NCBI GenBank assembly: GCA_043817715.1
Contig: JBDRGO010000086.1
Coordinates: 1-10,278, forward strand
Direction: 5' to 3'
Source of the DNA: JAFGBZ01 sp043817715
GTDB lineage: Archaea > Iainarchaeota > Iainarchaeia > Iainarchaeales > JAFGBZ01
DNA length: 10,278 bases
The translations under genes were made by a program, and so were the position numbers. The stretch's first letter is position 1; each line of letters begins with the position of its first letter. Below, piece after piece: positions 6,106 to 10,278 of the stretch. Below the pieces are notes generated by a model, which saw only the letters and a list, made by a program, of their open reading frames with translations, had not been told where the DNA came from and made no database searches.

Positions 6106-7071
6106 TTATTTCTTTTTTTTCAATAATGGTTTCCACCACCAGGAATTTTCAACATACCATTGAATTGTAAAATCAAGTTTGTCCTCGAATTTTCCTTTCG
6201 GTTTCCATCCGAGCTTCTTTATTTTTTCTGCTTTCATTGAATATCTTCTGTCATGCCCTAGCCTGTCTTTGACATATTCAATTTTTTCTTTTCCGAATCC
6301 AAAACAGTCCAGCATAAAGTTGGTTGTCCATAAATTTGTTTTTTCATTTTCCCCTGCGATATTGTATGCTTCTCCTTTTTTTCCTTTCCTTAAAATCAAA
6401 TCAATTGCTTCGCAGTTGTCATACACGAACAGCCAGTCCCTTATGTTTTTTCCGTCTCCATATACTGGAACTTTTTCTCCTTGCAATAAATTAGTCACAA
6501 AGAATGGAATTAATTTTTCAGGATACTGCAATGGCCCGAAATTATTTGAAGGCCTTGCAATTGATACATTTAAATCATAAGTCTGGGAATAACTGTAAGC
6601 CAGCCTGTCAGCCCCTGCCTTTGATGCGCTGTAAGGGTTTCTTGGATTCAAAACGCTTTGCTCTGTAAAGCTTCCTTTTGCAATTGAGCCGTAAACTTCG
6701 TCTGTTGAAATCTGAATAAATTTTGAAATTTTTTGTTTTTTTGCTTCTTCAAGCAGAACAAATGTCCCAAAAACATCTGTTTCAATGAATTCGCCTGGAT
6801 TTTTAATTGACCTGTCTACATGGCTTTCCGCGGCAAAATTAATCACTGCATCGCATCCCTTCATTGCCTTTGCAGCAGTTTTTTTATTGCAGATATCTCC
6901 TTTTATGAAACTGTAATTCCCATCTTTTTCAATCCATTTTAAGTTATTTAAATTTCCTGCATAAGTCAGTTTATCCAGATTAACTATTTTGTCTTTCGGA
7001 TATTTCTGCATGTGGCTTAAAATATAATTCGAGCCAATAAACCCTGCTCCGCCGGTAACCAGTATTTTCAA
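6106..7071 (-). CDS. rmlB: dTDP-glucose 4,6-dehydratase
   Basis: This is an extended short-chain dehydrogenase/reductase that converts dTDP-glucose to dTDP-4-keto-6-deoxyglucose using bound NAD. The 321-residue protein shows the NAD-binding TGGAGFIG (6-13), the RmlB-specific LTYAGNLNNL (35-44), GDI (58-60), NFAAESHVDRSI (78-89), the catalytic STDEVYGS (122-129, Thr-Asp-Glu), YSASK (Tyr147, Lys151), RPSNNFGP and RDWLFVYDNCEAI, all diagnostic of RmlB. Length is slightly short but complete. The start is TTG at 7069-7071: the codon directly upstream in frame is TGA, so no earlier start is possible, and AGGGGGAT supplies a ribosome binding site. It is the first gene of the leftward block and is divergent from the lipoprotein gene. 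The product feeds rhamnose or other 6-deoxysugar synthesis; rmlC and rmlD are not in the window. Confidence 0.95.
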   Translation of the reverse strand: MKILVTGGAGFIGSNYILSHMQKYPKDKIVNLDKLTYAGNLNNLKWIEKDGNYSFIKGDICNKKTAAKAMKGCDAVINFAAESHVDRSIKNPGEFIETDVFGTFVLLEEAKKQKISKFIQISTDEVYGSIAKGSFTEQSVLNPRNPYSASKAGADRLAYSYSQTYDLNVSIARPSNNFGPLQYPEKLIPFFVTNLLQGEKVPVYGDGKNIRDWLFVYDNCEAIDLILRKGKKGEAYNIAGENEKTNLWTTNFMLDCFGFGKEKIEYVKDRLGHDRRYSMKAEKIKKLGWKPKGKFEDKLDFTIQWYVENSWWWKPLLKKKK

Positions 7072-7075
7072 TCAG

Positions 7076-7083
7076 ATCCCCCT
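7076..7083 (-). promoter_or_regulatory. Shine-Dalgarno site deciding the TTG start of rmlB
   Basis: AGGGGGAT on the coding strand, six bases before TTG, is the only G-run in this A/T-rich spacer. Together with the TGA stop immediately before TTG it fixes the rmlB start. Confidence 0.6.
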
Positions 7084-7110
7084 AATATATATTATTATTA
7101 AGTTCAATTA

Positions 7111-7129
7111 AATGCTTATTAAAAGCATT
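7111..7129. repeat. Short inverted repeat in the divergent rmlB/lipoprotein intergenic region
   Basis: AATGCTT and AAGCATT form a 7-bp stem around a 5-nt loop (ATTAA). It lies 40-58 bp upstream of the rmlB start, where an archaeal promoter or operator would be expected. It may be a transcription factor site for either divergent gene; a chance occurrence is also possible. Confidence 0.35.
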
Positions 7130-7163
7130 ATAGTACAAAAACTGAATTAAAAAATTGCTGGTT

Positions 7164-7211
7164 TTTTTGTTGAAGAAAACATTATGCTGATTTTTGTTGG
7201 AGAAAACATTA
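7164..7211 (+). repeat. Tandem direct repeat, 27-bp period, over the lipoprotein promoter
   Basis: Two 21-bp copies (7164-7184 and 7191-7211) differ at one position only (A at 7173, G at 7200) and are separated by 6 bp. Each contains GAGAAAACATTA or its GAAGAAAACATTA variant, so the BRE-like element of the predicted promoter is present twice. Only the second copy continues into a good TATA box. Confidence 0.8.
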
Positions 7212-7215
7212 AATA
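7203..7215 (+). promoter_or_regulatory. Archaeal-type BRE/TATA promoter, leaderless arrangement
   Basis: AAAACA followed by TTAAATA resembles an archaeal BRE plus TATA box. The TATA centre is about 26 nt upstream of ATG at 7238, so transcription would begin at or next to the start codon. No Shine-Dalgarno is seen there, which fits a leaderless mRNA. This argues that 7238, not the upstream in-frame ATG at 7184, is the true start. Confidence 0.5.
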
Positions 7216-7237
7216 CATGGAATCCGATTCTTTTCAT

Positions 7238-7801
7238 ATGAAACAAAAATTAATTTTAATTTGTTTTTTTCTTTTAATTCTTTTTTTCACTGCTTGTTTT
7301 GATAGTGAAAATCCTCCAAAAGAAGTTTCAATTAAATTAATTGGTTTTATGGGCGTTTCCGCTGAAACTGATTTTTTTAAGGTAAAAGAATTAGGCGCAG
7401 AAGTTATTGGATTGGCAAATGCAGTTTCCCCGCAGAATTTGCATGCTGCAGTAATTAATTCTGAATCCCTGGATTTAAAGCTTGGTGCAAGGGCAGAAGG
7501 ACAGGAAAAATTCAACACAAGCGATAATAAACTTGATTTTCTGAAATTAAAACAATTGATTCCTGCTGAACAAAACCTTGCTTTTTATTATGTTATTGAT
7601 GAGCCCTGCCATAAAGATAAAATAAATTTTTCTTTGGAGGAATTCAAATTTTTGTATTTTTCGGTTAAAGAAATCAATCCTGATATTCCTGTGCTAGTTA
7701 ATTTTGGTGCCCTCGCATGCCTTGAATCATTCATTCCTGAAGATTGCTCTGAATGGAAAATAGCCGATATTGCTTTTTTTACTTTAACTGAAAAAAAATG
7801 A
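7238..7801 (+). CDS. Predicted lipoprotein with glycoside-hydrolase-like TIM barrel, N-terminal part (frameshifted)
   Basis: Counting from ATG 7238, the 187 residues begin with a lipoprotein-like signal: MKQK, a hydrophobic core at 5-17, then FTAC with the candidate lipidated Cys20. A polar linker follows, then SIKLIGFMG (first barrel strand), KELGAEVIGLA, and LAFYYVIDEP (DEP at 121-123), a strand-end acidic motif common in TIM-barrel glycoside hydrolases and relatives. The frame ends at TGA (7799-7801) just after an A8 run, in what looks like the middle of a barrel (ADIAFFTLT); the remaining barrel continues in another frame at 7798-8118. An in-frame ATG at 7184 would add 18 residues before the signal, which is unlikely given the promoter. 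The joined protein would be about 293 residues and act outside the membrane. The enzyme family is not recognised with certainty, so a glycan-cleaving or glycan-binding role is inference. Confidence 0.7.
   Translation: MKQKLILICFFLLILFFTACFDSENPPKEVSIKLIGFMGVSAETDFFKVKELGAEVIGLANAVSPQNLHAAVINSESLDLKLGARAEGQEKFNTSDNKLDFLKLKQLIPAEQNLAFYYVIDEPCHKDKINFSLEEFKFLYFSVKEINPDIPVLVNFGALACLESFIPEDCSEWKIADIAFFTLTEKK
7791..7798 (+). other. A8 homopolymer where the lipoprotein reading frame breaks
   Basis: The upstream frame reads GAA AAA AAA TGA and stops. Adding one A (nine in all) would give GAA AAA AAA ATG AAT TCA and run directly into the 7798-8118 frame. It may be an indel, a slippage site, or a genuine ATGA stop-start overlap between two genes. 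Confidence 0.65.
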
Positions 7802-8118
7802 ATTCAAATCCGAATTATTTGGCTGAAGAAAATTTTATTGCATTGAAGGCAAAAAAATGCGACCCTGATTTGAAAGTTGTTCCTGGAATTGCGGTTTATG
7901 AATTCCTTAATTCTAATCAAGACAGAACAATTCCTCTGCCTTCAGCTGAATGGATTAAAGAAACCGGATTAAAAACCCTTGAATATGATTTTGACGGAAT
8001 AATGTTCTATCCTTGGAATCCAAACCCGAATTATATGGGAAAAACAATCAAAGATATTGCGAATGACGAGGAATACAGGAATGCATTTCAAGAAGTTTTC
8101 AGGGAAGCAAAGAAATGA
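7798..8118 (+). CDS. TIM-barrel-like protein, C-terminal part (frameshifted continuation of the lipoprotein)
   Basis: A 106-residue frame begins with ATG overlapping the upstream TGA (ATGA). It has no signal peptide or ribosome binding site of its own. The sequence looks like the end of a TIM barrel: a helix with KKCDPDLKVVPGIAVYEF (strand), EWIKETG, DFDGIMFYPWNPNP (a strand followed by an aromatic loop typical of the last barrel strands) and a terminal helix, EEYRNAFQEVFREAKK. As a stand-alone protein it would be an incomplete fold, so it most likely belongs to the same polypeptide as 7238-7801. Past its TGA the same frame reads IFREAKKYFA and then TAG (8149-8151), repeating its last residues through a 24-bp duplication. 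Confidence 0.68.
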   Translation: MNSNPNYLAEENFIALKAKKCDPDLKVVPGIAVYEFLNSNQDRTIPLPSAEWIKETGLKTLEYDFDGIMFYPWNPNPNYMGKTIKDIANDEEYRNAFQEVFREAKK

Positions 8119-8142
8119 ATTTTCAGGGAAGCGAAAAAATAT
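8095..8142 (+). repeat. 24-bp imperfect tandem duplication at the 3' end of the lipoprotein gene
   Basis: Two 24-bp units (8095-8118 and 8119-8142) match at 19 of 24 positions, with 13 bases in a row identical (TTTTCAGGGAAGC). The period is eight codons, so both units encode the same peptide (VFREAKK then stop; IFREAKKY). The first unit ends in TGA where the second has TAT. This suggests a duplication that later gained a stop, or a lost stop. Confidence 0.8.
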
Positions 8143-8172
8143 TTTGCATAGTTGTTTCTTATCCGCTTAATT

Positions 8173-9069
8173 TCAAACAAGCAATTTCCTGAATTTAATT
8201 GATGCATACAATCGAACTAATTTAAGCAATAGCATGTAAAAAAACGAAGCAATAAAAATTGCCGCTGAATGCAATGGTGTTTTGTTTTTCATAAAAGTAA
8301 TTCCTCTTGGAGAACTTAATTCAAAATCGTTCATTCCCGGCCACCATCTTCCTAAAGTTAATTGCATGTCTTTTTTTGGTGAGATCAAAAACCCGAATTT
8401 AATTCCAAGAAATTCCTTTACTTTTTCATTATTTGGGTGTTTTTTATACAATAAAACATCATTTTGCCTGTATTGGGCTCTTTTCCATGCATATTTCATT
8501 GAACCCATTATTCCTTTTGGTTTCTCCATTTCATGGTCATGGAAATATTCTGCCTTAACCTGCTTTAATTCAAATCCTGCTTCCATTATTTTGAAAGCCA
8601 AATCGCTGTCTTCCCTGAAATAAAAGTAATCTTCATCATATCCGTCAATTTTTTTCAAAACTTCTGTCCTGAATGCAGTTGAAGTTCCGCCGTATAATGC
8701 AAAGCTTGAAACCATCCCTACTTTTTCTGAAGTAAATCCATTCATTAAATCCTTAAGCCAGTTTTTTTCAGGAATGCAGTCATGGTCCATATTGACAATT
8801 ATTTTCCCTTCAGCAGCGGTAATTCCTGCGTTTCTTGCCTTTGTAACTCCTTGATTTTTTTTGAAATTAATTATTTTTACTTTCGGATTCTTTCCGAATT
8901 CTTTTTCAAGAATTTTTTCAGTGCCATCTTCTGAGCCGTCATTAACAACAATTACTTCCAATAATTTAGGATAATCGACTTTTAGGATTCCATTAATTGT
9001 TTTTTTCAGGACTTCTTTATTATTATATGTTGCAATGACTATTGAAACACTCGGGGTTTTTTCTTCCAT
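8173..9069 (-). CDS. Family 2 glycosyltransferase with C-terminal membrane segment
   Basis: A 298-residue GT-A glycosyltransferase. Visible motifs are VSIVIATYNNKEVL (8-21), VVNDGSEDGT (41-50, Asn-Asp for nucleotide binding), NQGVTKARNAGI (72-83), DHD at 95-97 as the metal-binding DxD, GGTSTAFRTEVLKKIDGYDE (127-146) and RED at 152-154 near the expected catalytic base. A hydrophobic stretch at about 266-285 followed by a basic tail suggests a single membrane anchor, unlike the three segments of the GT2 at 2654-3640. ATG at 9067-9069 has AGGA (9074-9077) only 4 nt upstream, a close but possible ribosome binding site. It is convergent with the lipoprotein gene and divergent from the SPASM radical SAM gene, and probably forms a separate transcription unit. 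Donor sugar is unknown. Confidence 0.92.
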   Translation of the reverse strand: MEEKTPSVSIVIATYNNKEVLKKTINGILKVDYPKLLEVIVVNDGSEDGTEKILEKEFGKNPKVKIINFKKNQGVTKARNAGITAAEGKIIVNMDHDCIPEKNWLKDLMNGFTSEKVGMVSSFALYGGTSTAFRTEVLKKIDGYDEDYFYFREDSDLAFKIMEAGFELKQVKAEYFHDHEMEKPKGIMGSMKYAWKRAQYRQNDVLLYKKHPNNEKVKEFLGIKFGFLISPKKDMQLTLGRWWPGMNDFELSSPRGITFMKNKTPLHSAAIFIASFFYMLLLKLVRLYASIKFRKLLV

Positions 9070-9125
9070 GCAATCCTAAATGGATTAAAATAAATTTAAA
9101 TAATGTAGTGACGATAATAAACTAG

Positions 9126-9132
9126 TATAAAT
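9126..9132 (+). promoter_or_regulatory. TATA box for the SPASM radical SAM gene, leaderless arrangement
   Basis: TATAAAT begins 26 nt upstream of the ATG at 9152. No Shine-Dalgarno-like sequence lies between them, so the mRNA would start at or very near the ATG. The adjacent BRE is weak (purine-rich ATAAAC slightly further upstream). Confidence 0.45.
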
Positions 9133-9151
9133 TTCAGAGTGTTAAATAAAA

Positions 9152-10201
9152 ATGTTTCAGAAAAAAAACGAATTAGCATGGAATGTCCTGAAAAAGGACG
9201 GCCCAATGGGGGTTGTAAATCTTGGAATCAGGTTTATTGAAGGAAAAACCCATCCTGAAAATGTTAATTTTTTTCTCACTTCCGCGCAGGTGGAATTAAC
9301 CACTGCATGCAATCTGCGCTGCACTATGTGCGAACAATCTCATTTAACACAGAATCCAATTTCAATGAAATTCACTGAATTCAAGAAATTCCTTGACAAT
9401 GCGCCTTATATTGAATTAATTAATTTTACTGGAATAGGGGAAATTCTTTTGAATCCTGACTGGTTTAAAATACTTGAATACTCAAAACAAAAAGGATTGT
9501 ATGTCTGGTTTAATGACAATTTCACTTTAATGAATAAAGAAAATTCTCAGAAAATAATTGATTTAGAGATTGATGCATTGGCGGTTTCATTTGACGGCGC
9601 AACAAAACAAATTTATGAAAAAATCAGGAGAGGGGCTAACTTTGAAAAAGTTACGGCAAACATAAAGCAATTTACTGGACTGAAAAAGGCATTAGGCAAA
9701 AAAAAGCCTGAATTCTTCATGGTTTTTGTTGCAATGAAGGAAAATATCCATGAAATGGAGCCATTAATTGAATTGGCAAAAAATCTCGGAGTAAATAAAG
9801 TTCTTTTTGTTGGAGTAATCACTTTTGAAGGCACTGAAGACAAAAGCCTGAATAATCTGAAAAAAGAAGAAATGGAAAAAATATTTGAAAAAACAAAGGC
9901 AAAAGCAGAAGAATTGGGAATTACAATTATGGGGCTGCCTTCAATTTCCCGGACTGAACAGGAAGAATGCGATTATCCCTGGGTTTCTGCTTATATTACT
10001 TCTTCAGGGGAAGTTCTGCCCTGCTGTTTTGTCAAGCAACGAGATAAATCAGAAGTAAGCTCTTCTTCAATGGGAAATATTAAAGAAAATTCATTTAAAG
10101 AAATCTGGAAAGGAAAAAAATATGCAGTGCTTAGAAAAAAACTGAAAGAAAAAAACTATCCTTCTTTTTGTGATGGCTGTTATAAACTGAAAAAAAATTA
10201 A
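9152..10201 (+). CDS. Radical SAM protein with C-terminal SPASM domain
   Basis: The 349-residue protein carries the radical SAM cluster motif TACNLRCTMC (C53, C57, C60) after the strand QVELT, a SAM-binding GIGE (94-97), LAVSFDGAT (143-151) and a C-terminal SPASM-type region. That region has CDYPWVSAYITSSGEVLPCC (C273, C291, C292), GNIKENSFKEIWKGKKY and FCDGC (C340, C343), which would bind one or more auxiliary Fe-S clusters. SPASM enzymes act on peptides, sugars or other small substrates; in glycan loci they are often of unknown function. A residue segment at 10-31 before the core is not explained. The gene is divergent from a GT2 and is the last gene before the right edge. A peptide-modifying role is less likely because no precursor peptide gene is visible nearby, but this is not excluded. 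Substrate unknown. Confidence 0.9.
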   Translation: MFQKKNELAWNVLKKDGPMGVVNLGIRFIEGKTHPENVNFFLTSAQVELTTACNLRCTMCEQSHLTQNPISMKFTEFKKFLDNAPYIELINFTGIGEILLNPDWFKILEYSKQKGLYVWFNDNFTLMNKENSQKIIDLEIDALAVSFDGATKQIYEKIRRGANFEKVTANIKQFTGLKKALGKKKPEFFMVFVAMKENIHEMEPLIELAKNLGVNKVLFVGVITFEGTEDKSLNNLKKEEMEKIFEKTKAKAEELGITIMGLPSISRTEQEECDYPWVSAYITSSGEVLPCCFVKQRDKSEVSSSSMGNIKENSFKEIWKGKKYAVLRKKLKEKNYPSFCDGCYKLKKN

Positions 10202-10278
10202 TATCTGTTTTAATTTTTGTTTTTATTATTGTTAATTTTCTTAATTATTTTTATTATTTCGCTTATTTTTTTTATTTA
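10202..10278 (+). terminator. T-rich tail, probable archaeal-type terminator of the SPASM gene
   Basis: Directly after the TAA stop the plus strand becomes a long series of T-runs (T4-T8) interrupted by single A, G or C bases to the window edge, without a clear stem-loop. Oligo-T tracts on the coding strand are the usual archaeal intrinsic termination signal. Confidence 0.5.

Noticed and set aside
6179..6580. Plus-strand open frame of 133 codons opposite rmlB
   Set aside because: It lies fully inside the well-supported rmlB gene, has antisense Phe/Ser composition and no recognisable domain.
7234..7518. Minus-strand open frame opposite the lipoprotein gene
   Set aside because: The opposite strand has a credible signal peptide, promoter and barrel pattern; this frame has none.
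8282..8623. Plus-strand open frame of 113 codons opposite the second GT2
   Set aside because: Antisense shadow of a GT2 with intact catalytic motifs.
1..10278. CRISPR array, insertion sequence, tRNA or rRNA
   Set aside because: No regularly spaced repeats, transposase-like frame, terminal inverted repeats or structured-RNA signature was seen on either strand.

Overview
The window is strongly A+T-rich, and its proteins are rich in Lys, Ile, Asn and Phe. It reads most like a small-genome archaeon of the DPANN type (Woesearchaeota/Pacearchaeota-like). This placement is inferred from gene style, from BRE/TATA-like boxes about 26 nt upstream of two ATGs that have no ribosome binding site (leaderless pattern), and from the mixture with Shine-Dalgarno-led genes inside operons, several of which start with TTG. 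A bacterium is not formally excluded. The whole window looks like one surface-glycan (cell-envelope polysaccharide or glycoprotein) biosynthesis locus.

Minus-strand block, read right to left from 7071 to 1: rmlB (dTDP-glucose 4,6-dehydratase), rmlA (glucose-1-phosphate thymidylyltransferase), an A/T-only spacer with a possible promoter, then a compact run of five genes. These are a B12-binding-domain radical SAM enzyme, a membrane-anchored family 2 glycosyltransferase, a family 4 glycosyltransferase (4-bp overlap), a wecB-type UDP-GlcNAc 2-epimerase split by a frameshift, and the start of another family 4 glycosyltransferase that runs off the left edge. RmlA and RmlB make dTDP-4-keto-6-deoxyglucose, and WecB would make UDP-ManNAc. 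The glycosyltransferases would assemble the sugars, and the radical SAM enzyme may modify a sugar or lipid carrier. rmlC and rmlD are not in the window.

Plus-strand island at 7164-8151: a predicted lipoprotein with a TIM-barrel, glycoside-hydrolase-like look, broken into two frames at an A8 run. It has a 27-bp-period tandem duplication over its promoter and a 24-bp tandem duplication at its 3' end that places a stop codon between the two copies of the C-terminal peptide.

Right end: a second family 2 glycosyltransferase (minus strand, 9069-8173), divergent from a SPASM-type radical SAM protein (plus strand, 9152-10201) that is followed by a T-rich terminator-like tail.

No tRNA, rRNA, CRISPR array or insertion sequence was seen. 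The most notable signals are the two homopolymer frameshifts in otherwise intact genes, the two short tandem duplications flanking the lipoprotein gene, nested palindromes between rmlB and rmlA, and the presence of two different radical SAM enzymes in a glycan locus.
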